In this document: positions 44,801 through 58,002 of the stretch, piece by piece
Layout of the letters: every line of letters starts with the position of its first letter
Position numbering within the stretch: position 1 is the stretch's first letter
Source: Paragorgia papillata
Lineage: Eukaryota; Cnidaria; Anthozoa; Scleralcyonacea; Coralliidae
Reading direction: 5' to 3'
Length of the DNA: 64,000 nt
NCBI GenBank assembly: GCA_035771165.1
Contig: JAWNZC010000421.1
Location: forward strand, 1,031,001-1,095,000
Notes under the pieces: model-generated
The model's database searches: none
The model's input: only the letters and a program-made list of their open reading frames with translations
Told to the model about the DNA's origin: nothing
Position numbers and translations under genes: made by a program

Positions 44801-47800
44801 CTTCTGTGAAAAGGAGAAGGCTGTATTTGGGCTAAAAATATTTTTTCTGATTTTTTAAAAAAAATCGGGAAAAAAAAAAGTAAAGGGGTTAGCCTTTACT
44901 TTTTGACCGATTTTGGTCATTTTTGAAACTTTTGAGTTAGGGTCAAAAACGGTTAAATAAACTCGTTTTAGACCTTCTGTGAAAAGGAGAAGGCTGTATT
45001 TGGGCTAAAAATATTTTTTCTGATTTTTTAAAAAAAATCGGGAAAAAAAAAACTAAAGGGGTGTTAGCCTTTACTTTTTGACCGATTTTGGTCATTTTTG
45101 AAACTTTTGAGTTAGGGTCAAAAACGGTTAAATAAAGTCGTTTTAGACCTTCTGTGAAAAGGAGAAGGCTGTATTTGGGCTAAAAATATTTTTTCTGATT
45201 TTTTAAAAAAAATCGGGGAAAAAAAAAGTAAAGGGGTTGTTAGCCTTTACTTTTTGACCGATTTTGGTCATTTTTGAAACTTTTGAGTTAGGTTCAAAAA
45301 CGGTTAAATAAAGTCGTTTTAGACCTTCTGAGAAATGGAGAAGGCTGTATTTGGGCTAAAAATATTTTTTCTGATTTTTTAAAAAAAATCGGGAAAAAAA
45401 AAAGTAAAGGGGTTAGCCTTTACTTTTTGACCGATTTTGGTCATTTTTGAAACTTTTGAGTTAGGTTCAAAAACGGTTAAATAAAGTCGTCTTAGACCTT
45501 CTGAGAAAAGGAGAAGGCTGTATTTGGGCTAAAAATATTTTTTCTGATTTTTTAAAAAAAATCGGGAAAAAAAAAAGTAAAGGGGTTAGCTTTTACTTTT
45601 TGACCGATTTTGGTCATTTTTGAAACTTTTGAGTTAGGGTCAAAAACGGTTAAATAAACTCGTTTTAGATCTTCTGTGAAAAGGAGAAGGCTGTATTTGG
45701 GCTAAAAATATTTTTTCTGATTTTTTAAAAAAAATCGGGAAAAAAAAAAGTAAAGGGGTTAGCCTTTACTTTTTGACCGATTTTGGTCATTTTTGAAACT
45801 TTTTAGTTAGGGTCAAAAACGATAAGATAAAGTCGTTTTAGACCTTTTGTGAAAAGGAGAAGGCTGTATTTGGGCTAAAAATATTTTTTCTGATTTTTTA
45901 AAAAAAATCGGGGAAAAAAAAGTAAAGGGGTTAGCCTTTACTTTTTGACCGATTTTGGTCATTTTGGAAACTTTTGAGTTAGGTTCAAAAACGGTTAAAT
46001 AAAGTCGTTTTAGACCTTCTGTGAAAAGGAGAAGGCTGTATTTGGGCTAAAAATATTTTTTCTGATTTTTTAAAAAAAATCGGGAAAAAAAAAAGTAAAG
46101 GGGTTAGCCTTTACTTTTTGACCGATTTTGGTCATTTTTGAAACTTTTGAGTTAGGTTCAAAAACGGTTAAATAAAGTCGTTTTAGACCTTCTGTGAAAA
46201 GGAGAAGGCTGTATTTGGGCTAAAAATATTTTTTCTGATTTTTTTAAAAAAAATCGGTAAAAAAAAAACTAAAGTAAAGGTTGTTAACCTTTACATTTTG
46301 ACCGTTTTGGTCATTTTTGAAACTTTTGAGTTAGGGTCAAAAACGATTAAATAAAGTCGTTTTAGACCTTTTGTGAAAAGGAGAAGGCTGTATTTGGGCT
46401 AAAAATATTTTTTCTGATTTTTTAAAAAAAATCGGGGAAAAAAAAGTAAAGGGGTTGTTAGCCTTTTACTTTTTGACCGATTTTGGTCATTTTTTGAAAC
46501 TTTTGAGTTAGGTTCAAAAAACGGTTAAATAAAGTCGTTTTAGACCTTCTGAGAGAAATGGAGAAGGCTGTATTTGGGCTAAAAAATATTTTTTCTGATT
46601 TTTTAAAAAAAATCGGGAAAAAAAAAGTAAAGGGGTTAGCTTTTACTTTTTGACCGATTTTGGTCATTTTTGAAACTTTTGAGTTAGGGTCAAAAACGGT
46701 TAAATAAACTCGTTTTTAGATCTTCTGTGAAAAGGAGAAGGCTGTATTTGGGCTAAAAATATTTTTTCTGATTTTTTAAAAAAAATCGGGAAAAAAAAAA
46801 AGTAAAGGGGTTAGCCTTTACTTTTTGACCGATTTTGGTCATTTTTGAAACTTTTGAGTTAGGTTCAAAAACGGTTAAATAAAGTCGTTTTAGACCTTCT
46901 GTGAAAAGGAGAAGGCTGTATTTGGGCTAAAAATATTTTTTCTGATTTTTTAAAAAAAATCGGGAAAAAAAAAAGTAAAGGGGTTAGCCTTTACTTTTTG
47001 ACCGATTTTGGTCATTTTTGAAACTTTTGAGTTAGGTTCAAAAAACGGTTAAATAAAGTCGTTTTAGACCTTCTGTGAAAAGGAGAAGGCTGTATGTTGG
47101 GCTAAAAATATTTTTTCTGATTTTTTAAAAAAAATCGAGGAAAAAAAAAAGTAAAGGGGTTTAGCCTTTACTTTTTGACCGATTTTGGTCATTTTTGAAA
47201 CTTTTGAGTTAGGGTCAAAAACGGTTAAATAAACTCGTTTTTAGACCTTCTGTGATAAAGGAGAAGGCTGTATTTGGGCTAAAAATATTTATTTCTGATT
47301 TTTTAAAAAAAATCGGGAAAAAAAAAAGTAAAGGGGTTAGCCTTTACTTTTTGACCGATTTTGGTCATTTTTGAAACTTTTGAGTTAGGTTCAAAAACGA
47401 TTAAATAAAGTCGTTTTAGACCTTTTGTGAAAAGGAGAAGGCTGTATTTGGGCTAAAAATATTTTTCTGATTTTTTAAAAAAAATCGGGAAAAAAAAAGT
47501 AAAGGGGTTAGCCTTTACTTTTTGACCGATTTTGGTCATTTTTGAAACTTTTGAGTTAGGGTCAAAAACGGTTAAATAAACTCGTTTTAGACCTTCTGTG
47601 AAAAGGAGAAGGCTGTATTTGGGCTAAAAATATTTTTTTCCTGATTTTTTACAAAAAATCGGGAAAAAAAAAGTAAAGGGGTTGTTAGCCTTTACTTTTT
47701 GACCGATTTTGGTCATTTTTGAAACTTTTGAGTTAGGTTCAAAAACAGTTAAATAAAGTCGTCTAGACCTTCTGAGAAAAGGAGAAGGCTGTATTTGGGC

Positions 47801-50800
47801 TAAAAATATTTTTTCTGATTTTTTAAAAAAAATCGGGAAAAAAAAAAGTAAAGGGGTTAGCTTTTACTTTTTGACCCGATTTTGGTCATTTTTGAAAACT
47901 TTTGAGTTAGGGTCAAAAACGGTTAAATAAACTCGTTTTAGATCTTCTGTGAAAAGGAGAAGGCTGTATTTGGGCTAAAAATATTTTTTCTGATTTTTTA
48001 AAAAAAATCGGGAAAAAAAAAAAGTAAAGGGTTAGCCTTTAATTTTTGACCGATTTTGGTCATTTTTGAAACTTTTGAGTTAGGTTCAAAAAACGATTAA
48101 ATAAAGTCGTTTTTAGACCTTTTGTGAAAAGGAGAAGGCTGTATTTGGGCTAAAAATATTTTTTCTGATTTTTTAAAAAAAATCGGGAAAAAAAAAAGTA
48201 AAGGGGTTAGCCTTTACTTTTTGACCGATTTTGGTCATTTTTGAAACTTTTGAGTTAGGTTCAAAAACGATTAAATAAAGTCGTTTTAGACCTTTTGTGA
48301 AAAGGAGAAGGCTGTATTTGGGCTAAAAATATTTTTTCTGATTTTTTAAAAAAAATCGGGAAAAAAAAAAGTAAAGGGGTTAGCCTTTACTTTTTGACCG
48401 ATTTTGGTCATTTTTGAAACTTTTGAGTTAGGGTCAAAAACGGTTAAATAAACTCGTTTTAGACCTTCTGTGAAAAGGAGAAGGCTGTATTTGGGCTAAA
48501 AATATTTTTTCTGATTTTTTAAAAAAAATCGGGAAAAAAAAAAGTAAAGGGGTTGTTAGCCTTTACTTTTTGACCGATTTTGGTCATTTTTGAAACTTTT
48601 GAGTTAGGTTCAAAAACAGTTAAATAAAGTCGTCTTAGACCTTCTGAGAAAAGGAGAAGGCTGTATTTGGGCTAAAAATATTTTTTCTGATTTTTTAAAA
48701 AAAATCGGGAAAAAAAAAAGTAAAGGGGTTAGCTTTTACTTTTTGACCGATTTTGGTCATTTTTGAAACTTTTGAGTTAGGGTCAAAAACGGTTAAATAA
48801 ACTCGTTTTAGATCTTCTGTGAAAAGGAGAAGGCTGTATTTGGGCTAAAAATATTTTTTCTGATTTTTTAAAAAAAATCGGGGAAAAAAAAAGTAAAGGG
48901 GTTAGCCTTTACTTTTTGACCGATTTTGGTCATTTTTGAAACTTTTGAGTTAGGTTCAAAAACGATTAAATAAAGTCGTTTTAGACCTTTTGTGAAAAGG
49001 AGAAGGCTGTATTTGGGCTAAAAATATTTTTTCTGATTTTTTAAAAAAAATCGGGAAAAAAAAAAAGTAAAGGGGTTAGCCTTTACTTTTTGACCGATTT
49101 TGGTCATTTTTGAAACTTTTGAGTTAGGGTCAAAAACGGTTAAATAAACTCGTTTTAGACCTTCTGTGAAAAGGAGAAGGCTGTATTTGGGCTAAAAATA
49201 TTTTTTCTGATTTTTTAAAAAAAATCGGGAAAAAAAAAAGTAAAGGGGTTAGCCTTTACTTTTTGACCGATTTTGGTCATTTTTGAAACTTTTGAGTTAG
49301 GTTCAAAAACGATTAAATAAAGTCGTTTTAGACCTTTTGTGAAAAGGAGAAGGCTGTATTTGGGCTAAAAATATTTTTTCTGATTTTTTAAAAAAATCGG
49401 GAAAAAAAAAAGTAAAGGGGTTAGCCTTTACTTTTTGACCGATTTTGGTCATTTTTGAATCTTTTGAGTTAGGGTCAAAAACGGTTAAATAAAGTCGTTT
49501 TAGACCTTCTGTGAAAAGGAGAAGGCTGTATTTGGGCTAAAAATATTTTTTCTGATTTTTTAAAAAAAATCGGGAAAAAAAAAAGTAAAGGGTTAGCCTT
49601 TACTTTTTGACCGATTTTGGTCATTTTTGAAACTTTTGAGTTAGGGTCAAAAACGGTTAAATAAACTCGTTTTAGACCTTCTGTGAAAAGGAGAAGGCTG
49701 TATTTGGGCTAAAAATATTTTTTCTGATTTTTTAAAAAAAATCGGGAAAAAAAAAAGTAAAGGGGTTAGCCTTTACTTTTTGACCGATTTTGGTCATTTT
49801 TGAAACTTTTGAGTTAGGGTCAAAAACGGTTAAATAAACTCGTTTTAGACCTTCTGTGAAAAGGAGAAGGCTGTATTTGGGCTAAAAATATTTTTTCTGA
49901 TTTTTTAAAAAAAATCGGGGAAAAAAAAAGTAAAGGGGTTAGCCTTTACTTTTTGACCGATTTTGGTCATTTTTGAAACTTTTGAGTTAGGGTCAAAAAC
50001 GGTTAAATAAACTCGTTTTAGACCTTCTGTGAAAAGGAGAAGGCTGTATTTGGGCTAAAAATATTTTTTCTGATTTTTTAAAAAAAATCGGGAAAAAAAA
50101 AAGTAAAGGGGTTGCCTTTACTTTTTGACCGATTTTGGTCATTTTTGAAACTTTTGAGTTAGGTTAAAAAACGATTAAATAAAGTCGTTTTAGATCTTCT
50201 GTGAAAAGGAGAAGGCTGTATTTGGGCTAAAAATATTTTTTCTGATTTTTTAAAAAAAATCGGGAAAAAAAAAAGTAAAGGGGTTAGCCTTTACTTTTTG
50301 ACCGATTTTGGTCATTTTTGAAACTTTTGAGTTAGGGTCAAAAACGGTTAAATAAACTCGTTTTAGACCTTCTGTGAAAAGGAGAAGGCTGTATTTGGGC
50401 TAAAAATATTTTTTCTGATTTTTTAAAAAAAATCGGGAAAAAAAAAAGTAAAGGGGTTAGCCTTTACTTTTTGACCGATTTTGGTCATTTTTGAAACTTT
50501 TGAGTTAGGTTCAAAAACGATTAAATAAAGTCGTTTTAGACCTTTTGTGAAAAGGAGAAGGCTGTATTTGGGCTAAAAATATTTTTTCTGATTTTTTAAA
50601 AAAAATCGGGAAAAAAAAAAGTAAAGGGGTTAGCCTTTACTTTTTGACCGATTTTGGTCATTTTTGAAACTTTTGAGTTAGGGTCAAAAACGGTTAAATA
50701 AACTCGTTTTAGACCTTCTGTGAAAAGGAGAAGGCTGTATTTGGGCTAAAAATATTTTTTCTGATTTTTTAAAAAAAATCGGGAAAAAAAAAAGTAAAGG

Positions 50801-53800
50801 GGTTAGCCTTTACTTTTTGACCGATTTTGGTCATTTTTGAAACTTTTGAGTTAGGGTCAAAAACGGTTAAATAAACTCGTTTTAGACCTTCTGTGAAAAG
50901 GAGAAGGCTGTATTTGGGCTAAAAATATTTTTTCTGATTTTTTAAAAAAAATCGGGAAAAAAAAAAGTAAAGGGGTTGTTGCCTTTACTTTTTGACCGAT
51001 TTTGGTCATTTTTGAAACTTTTGAGTTAGGTTCAAAAACGGTTAAATAAAGTCGTTTTAGACCTTTTGTGAAAAGGAGAAGGCTGTATTTGGGCTAAAAA
51101 TATTTTTTCTGATTTTTTAAAAAAAAATCGGGAAAAAAAAAAGTAAAGGGGTTAGCCTTTACTTTTTGACCGATTTTGGTCATTTTTGAAACTTTTGAGT
51201 TAGGTTCAAAAACGGTTAAATAAAGTCGTTTTAGACCTTCTGTGAAAAGGAGAAGGCTGTATTTGGGCTAAAAATATTTTTTCTGATTTTTTAAAAAAAA
51301 TCGGGAAAAAAAAAAGTAAAGGGGTTAGCCTTTACTTTTTGACCGATTTTGGTCATTTTTGAAACTTTTGAGTTAGGGTCAAAAACGGTTAAATAAACTC
51401 GTTTTAGACCTTCTGTGAAAAGGAGAAGGCTGTATTTGGGCTAAAAATATTTTTTCTGATTTTTTAAAAAAAATCGGGAAAAAAAAAAGTAAAGGGGTTA
51501 GCCTTTACTTTTTGACCGATTTTGGTCATTTTTGAAACTTTGAGTTAGGGTCAAAAACGGTTAAATAAACTCGTTTTAGACCTTCTGTGAAAAGGAGAAG
51601 GCTGTATTTGGGCTAAAAATATTTTTTCTGATTTTTTAAAAAAAATCGGGAAAAAAAAAAGTAAAGGGTTAGCCTTTACTTTTTGACCGATTTTGGTCAT
51701 TTTTGAAACTTTTGAGTTAGGTTCAAAAACGATTAAATAAAGTCGTTTTAGACCTTCTGAGAAAAGGAGAAGGCTGTATTTGGGCTAAAAATATTTTTTC
51801 TGATTTTTTAAAAAAAATCGGGAAAAAAAAAAGTAAAGGGGTTAGCCTTTACTTTTTGACCGATTTTGGTCATTTTTGAAACTTTTGAGTTAGGGTCAAA
51901 AACGGTTAAATAAACTCGTTTTAGACCTTCTGTGAAAAGGAGAAGGCTGTATTTGGGCTAAAAATATTTTTTCTGATTTTTTAAAAAAAATCGGGAAAAA
52001 AAAAAGTAAAGGGGTTAGCCTTTACTTTTTGACCGATTTTGGTCATTTTTGAAACTTTTGAGTTAGGTTCAAAAACGATTAAATAAAGTCGTTTTAGACC
52101 TTTTGTGAAAAGGAGAAGGCTGTATTTGGGCTAAAAATATTTTTTCTGATTTTTAAAAAAAATCGGGAAAAAAAAAAGTAAAGGGGTTAGCCTTTACTTT
52201 TTGACCGATTTTGGTCATTTTTGAAACTTTTGAGTTAGGTTCAAAAACGGTTAAATAAAGTCGTTTTAGACCTTCTGAGAAAAGGAGAAGGCTGTATTTG
52301 GGCTAAAAATATTTTTTCTGATTTTTTAAAAAAAATCGGGAAAAAAAAAAGTAAAGGGGTTAGCCTTTACTTTTTGACCGATTTTGGTCATTTTTGAAAC
52401 TTTTGAGTTAGGGTCAAAAACGGTTAAATAAACTCGTTTTAGATCTTCTGTGAAAAGGAGAAGGCTGTATTTGGGCTAAAAATATTTTTTCTGATTTTTT
52501 AAAAAAAATCGTGAAAAAAACCCCGATTTTGGTCATTTTTGAAACTTTTGAGTTAGGGTCAAAAACGGTTAAATAAACTCGTTTTAGACCTTCTGTGAAA
52601 AGGAGAAGGCTGTATTTGGGCTAAAAATATTTTTTCTGATTTTTTAAAAAAAATCGGGAAAAAAAAAAGTAAAGGGTTAGCCTTTACTTTTTGACCGATT
52701 TTGGTCATTTTTGAAACTTTTGAGTTAGGTTCAAAAACGATTAAATAAAGTCGTTTTAGACCTTTTGTGAAAAGGAGAAGGCTGTATTTGGGCTAAAAAT
52801 ATTTTTTCTGATTTTTTAAAAAAAATCGGGAAAAAAAAAAGTAAAGGGGTTAGCCTTTACTTTTTGACCGATTTTGGTCATTTTTGAAACTTTTGAGTTA
52901 GGTTCAAAAACGGTTAAATAAAGTCGTTTTAGACCTTCTGAGAAAAGGAGAAGGCTGTATTTGGGCTAAAAATATTTTTTCTGATTTTTTAAAAAAAATC
53001 GGGAAAAAAAAAAGTAAAGGGGTTAGCCTTTACTTTTTGACACGATTTTGGTCATTTTTGAAACTTTTGAGTTAGGGTCAAAAACGGTTAAATAAACTCG
53101 TTTTAGACCTTTTGTGAAAAGGAGAAGGCTGTATTTGGCGCTAAAAATATTTTTTTCTGATTTTTTAAAAAAAATCGGGAAAAAAAAAAAGTAAAGGGTT
53201 AGCCTTTACTTTTTGACCGATTTTGGTCATTTTTGAAACTTTTGAGTTAGGTTCAAAAACGATTAAATAAAGTCGTTTTTAGACCTTTTGTGAAAAGGAG
53301 AAGGCTGTATTTGGGCTAAAAATATTTTTTCTGATTTTTTAAAAAAAATCGGGAAAAAATAAAGGGGTTAGCCTTTACTTTTTGACCGATTTTGGTCATT
53401 TTTGAAACTTTTGAGTTAGGTTCAAAAAACGGTTAAATAAAGTCGTTTTAGACCTTCTGAGAAAAGGAAGAAGGCTGTATTTGGGCTAAAAATATTTTTT
53501 CTGATTTTTTAAAAAAAAATCGGGAAAAAAAAAAGTAAAGGGGTTAGCCTTTACTTTTTGACCGATTTTGGTCATTTTTGAAACTTTTGAGTTAGGGTCA
53601 AAAACGGTTAAATAAACTCGTTTTAGACCTTCTGTGAAAAGGAGAAGGCTGTATTTGGGCTAAAAATATTTTTTCTGATTTTTTAAAAAAAATCGGGAAA
53701 AAAAAAAGTAAAGGGTTAGCCTTTACTTTTTGACCGATTTTGGTCATTTTTGAAACTTTTGAGTTAGGTTCAAAAACGATTAAATAAAGTCGTTTTAAGA

Positions 53801-56800
53801 CCTTTTGTGAAAAGGAGAAGGCTGTAATTTGGGCTAAAAATATTTTTTCTGATTTTTTAAAAAAAATCGGGAAAAAAAAAGTAAAGGGGTTAGCCTTTAC
53901 TTTTTGACCGATTTTGGTCATTTTTGAAACTTTTGAGTTAGGTTCAAAAACGGTTAAATAAAGTCGTTTTAGACCTTCTGAAGAAAATGGAGAAGGCTGT
54001 ATTTGGGCTAAAAATATTTTTTCTGATTTTTTAAAAAAAATCGGGAAAAAAAAAAAGTAAAGGGGTTAGCCTTTACTTTTTGACCGATTTTGGTCATTTT
54101 TGAAACTTTTGAGTTAGGGTCAAAAAACGGTTAAATAAACTCGTTTTAGATCATTCTGTGAAAAGGAGAAGGCTGTATTTGGGCTAAAAATATTTTTTCT
54201 GATTTTTTAAAAAAAATCGTGAAAAAAAAACCCGATTTTGGTCATTTTTGAAACTTTTGAGTTAGGGTCAAAAACGGTTAAATAAACTCGTTTTAGACTT
54301 CTGTGAAAAGGAGAAGGCTGTATTTGGGCTAAAAATATTTTTTCTGATTTTTTAAAAAAAAATCGGGAAAAAAAAAAGTAAAGGGGTTAGCCTTTACTTT
54401 TTGACCGATTTTGGTCATTTTTGAAACTTTTGAGTTAGGGTCATAAACGGTTAAATAAACTCGTTTTAGACCTTCTGTGAAAAGAAGAAGGCTGTATTTG
54501 GGCTAAAAATATTTTTTCTGATTTTTTAAAAAAAATCGGAAAAAAAAAAGTAAAGGGGTTAGCCTTTACTTTTTGACCGATTTTGGTCATTTTTGAAACT
54601 TTTGAGTTAGGTTCAAAAACGATTAAATAAAAGTCGTTTTAGACCTTTTGTGAAAAGGAGAAGGCTGTATTTGGGCTAAAATATTTTTTCTGATTTTTTT
54701 AAAAAAAATCGGGAAAAAAAAAAGTAAAGGGGTTAGCCTTTACTTTTTGACCGATTTTGGTCATTTTTGAAACTTTTGAGTTAGGGTCAAAAACGGTTAA
54801 ATAAACTCGTTTTAGACCTTCTGTGAAAAGGAGAAGGCTGTATTTGGGCTAAAAATATTTTTTCTGATTTTTTTAAAAAAATCGGGAAAAAAAAAGTAAA
54901 GGGGTTAGCCTTTACTTTTTGACCGATTTTGGTCATTTTTGAAACTTTTGAGTTAGGGTCAAAAACGGTTAAATAAACTCGTTTTAGACCTTCTGTGAAA
55001 AGGAGAAGGCTGTATTTGGGCTAAAAATATTTTTTCTGATTTTTTAAAAAAAATCGGGAAAAAAAAAGTAAAGGGGTTCGCCTTTACTTTTTGACCGATT
55101 TTGGTCATTTTTGAAACTTTTTAGTTAGGGTCAAAAACGATTAAATAAAGTCGTTTTAGACCTTTTGTGAAAAGGAGAAGGCTGTATTTGGGCTAAAAAT
55201 ATTTTTTCTGATTTTTTAAAAAAAATCGGGAAAAAAAAAAGTAAAGGGGTTAGCCTTTACTTTTTGACCGATTTTGGTCATTTTTGAAACTTTTGAGTTA
55301 GGTTCAAAAACGGTTAAATAAAGTCGTTTTAGACCTTCTGTGAAAAGGAGAAGGCTGTATTTGGGCTAAAAATATTTTTTCTGATTTTTTAAAAAAAATC
55401 GGGGAAAAAAAAGTAAAGGGGTTAGCCTTTACTTTTTGACCGATTTTGGTCATTTTTGAAACTTTTGAGTTAGGGTCAAAACGGTTAAATAAACTCGTTT
55501 TAGACCTTTCTGTGAAAAGGAGAAGGCTGTATTGGGGCTAAAAATATTTTTTCTGATTTTTTAAAAAAAATCGTGAAAAAAACCCCGATTTTGGTCATTT
55601 TTTGAAAACTTTTGAGTTAGGGTCAAAAACGGTTAAATAAACTCGTTTTAGACCTTCTGTGAAAAGGAGAAGGCTGTATTTGGGCTAAAATATTTTTTCT
55701 GATTTTTTAAAAAAAAACGGGAAAAAAAAAGTAAAGGGGTTCGCCTTTACTTTTTGACCGATTTTGGTCATTTTTGAAACTTTTGAGTTAGGGTCAAAAA
55801 CGGTTAAATAAAGTCGTTTTAGACCTTCTGTGAAAAGGAGAAGGCTGTATTTGGGCTAAAAATATTTTTTCTGATTTTTAAAAAAAAATCGTGAAAAAAA
55901 CCCCGATTTTGGTCATTTTTGAAACTTTTGAGTTAGGGTCAAAAACGGTTAAATAAACTCGTTTTAGACCTTCTGTGAAAAGGAGAAGGCTGTATTTGGG
56001 CTAAAAATATTTTTATCTGATTTTTAAAAAAAAATCGGGAAAAAAAACAGTAAAGGGGTTAGCCTTTACTTTTTGACCAATTTTGGTCATTTTTGAAACT
56101 TTTGAGTTAGGGTCAAAAACGGTTAAATAAAGTCGTTTTAGACCTTCTGTGAAAAGGAGAAGGCTGTATTTGGGCTAAAAATATTTTTTCTGATTTTTTA
56201 AAAAAAAATCGGGAAAAAAAAACAGTAAAGGGGTTAGCCTTTACTTTTTGACCGATTTTGGTCATTTTTGAAACTTTTGAGTTAGGGTCAAAAACGGTTA
56301 AATAAAACTCGTTTTAGACCTATCTGTGAAAAGGAGAAGGCTGTATTTGGGCTAAAAATATTGTTTTCTGATTTTTTAAAAAAAATCGGGAAAAAAAAAA
56401 AGTAAAGGGTTAGCCTTTACTTTTTGACCGATTTTGGTCCATTTTTGAAACTTTTGAGTTAGGTTCAAAAACGATTAAATAAAGTCGTTTTAGACCTTTT
56501 GTGAAAAGGAGAAGGCTGTATTTGGGCTAAAAATATTTTTTCTGATTTTTTAAAAAAAATCGGGAAAAAAAAAAGTAAAGGGGTTAGCCTTTACTTTTTG
56601 ACCGATTTTGGTCATTTTTGAAACTTTTGAGTTAGGTTCAAAAACGGTTAAATAAAGTCGTTTTAGACCTTCTGAGAAAAGGAGAAGGCTGTATTTGGGC
56701 TAAAAATATTTTTTCTGATTTTTTAAAAAAAATCGGGAAAAAAAAAAGTAAAGGGGTTAGCCTTTACTTTTTGACTGATTTTGGTCATTTTTGAAACTTT

Positions 56801-57603
56801 TGAGTTAGGGTCAAAAACGGTTAAATAAACTCGTTTTAGATCTTCTGTGAAAAGGAGAAGGCTGTATTTGGGCTAAAAATATTTTTTCTGATTTTTTAAA
56901 AAAAATCGTGAAAAAAACCCCGATTTTGGTCATTTTTGAAACTTTTGAGTTTAGGGTCAAAAACGGTTAAATAAACTCGTTTTAGACCTTCTGTGAAAAG
57001 GAGAAGGCTGTATTTGGGCTAAAAATATTTTTTCTGATTTTTTAAAAAAAATCGGGGAAAAAAAAAGTAAAGGGGTTAGCCTTTTCTTTTTGACCGATTT
57101 TGGTCATTTTTGAAACTTTTGAGTTAGGGTCAAAAACGGTTAAATAAAGTCGTTTTAGACCTTCTGTGAAAAGGAGAAGGCTGTATTTGGGCTAAAAATA
57201 TTTTTTCTGATTTTTTAAAAAAAATCGTGAAAAAAACCCCGATTTTGGTCATTTTTGAAACTTTTGAGTTAGGGTCAAAAACGGTTAAATAAACTCGTTT
57301 TAGACCTTCTGTGAAAAGGAGAAGGCTGTATTTGGGCTAAAAATATTTTTTCTGATTTTTAAAAAAAAATCGGGAAAAAAAACAGTAAAGGGGTTAGCCT
57401 TTACTTTTTGACCAATTTTGGTCATTTTTGAAACTTTTGAGTTAGGGTCAAAAACGGTTAAATAAAGTCGTTTTAGACCTTCTGTGAAAAGGAGAAGGCT
57501 GTATTTGGGCTAAAAATATTTTTTCTGATTTTAAAAAAAAAATCGGGAAAAAAAAAAGTAAAGGGGTTAGCCTTTACTTTTTGACCAATTTTGGTCATTT
57601 TTG
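26835..57603. repeat. satellite DNA array, about 173-bp monomer, roughly 175 copies
   Basis: One head-to-tail array over about 30.8 kb. The monomer runs GTAAAGGGGTTAGCCTTTAC, TTTTTGACCGATTTTGGTCA, GAAACTTTTGAGTTAGG, AACGGTTAAATAAA, GTCGTTTTAGACCTTCTGTG, AAAAGGAGAAGGCTGTATTT, GGGCTAAAAATATTTTTT, CTGATTTTTTAAAAAAAATC, GGGAAAAAAAAAA. Clean copies at 33601, 33775, 33948 and 34122 give a period of 173-174. Variants: TTAGGGTC or TTAGGTTC; AAACTCG or AAAGTCG; CGGTT, CGATT or CAGTT; and shortened units lacking the GTAAAGG...TTTTTGA core. Every monomer carries dyads. Minus-strand frames of 60-110 residues across it are repeat artefacts. Confidence 0.98.
33345..33595. repeat. strongly diverged satellite segment inside the array
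   Basis: About 250 bp with only scattered similarity to the monomer (GAAAAGGAGAA, GTTAAATAAA, AAATCGGGAAA), between normal monomers. It separates an indel-rich left part from a much cleaner right part. Confidence 0.85.
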
Positions 57604-57614
57604 TATCTGCGCAG
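57598..57614. repeat. right boundary sequence of the 173-bp satellite
   Basis: TTTTTGTATCTGCGCAG replaces the monomer sequence abruptly after GGTCATTTTTG. Inverse of the left boundary apart from a 3-base difference. Confidence 0.7.
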
Positions 57615-57634
57615 CAGATATATTGCTATCGTGT

Positions 57635-57670
57635 TGTGTGTGTGTGTGTGTGTTTGTGTGTTTGTGTGTT
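57635..57670. repeat. (GT)n microsatellite
   Basis: GT dinucleotides with TTTG interruptions, just right of the satellite edge. Confidence 0.95.
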
Positions 57671-58002
57671 AACTTTTTTGTGTAACCACTGACCTGTAGT
57701 GTGTGCTGTGGTGTAACTCTAACCAATGCGCGACAATTACATCGGGGACAATCGGAACTCGGAATTTTTAGCTAGGCGTCAAGCTACGAGCTGTTAGTTT
57801 GAACGATGGGAACAAGTATTCTTTAATCCCGATCGTGTTTATATATTATTTCGTCGCCACATTTATATTAATATTTATAAAATAGGTTGCGTCTTACGCA
57901 CGCTGTGATTGGTCAATTACCGTGTTTATATCAGGCTATGTAAACACGGTTGTGATGTCACGGCACATTTTTTAGCCTTATTTGAGTTAGTTATTTCATA
58001 AA

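Noticed and set aside
32661..53921. Minus-strand open frames of 60-110 residues (MTKIGQKVKANPFTFFF type) in the satellite
   Set aside because: They repeat with the 173-bp monomer, break at ordinary monomer variation, and have low-complexity composition from A/T runs. No start or codon-use evidence for a gene.
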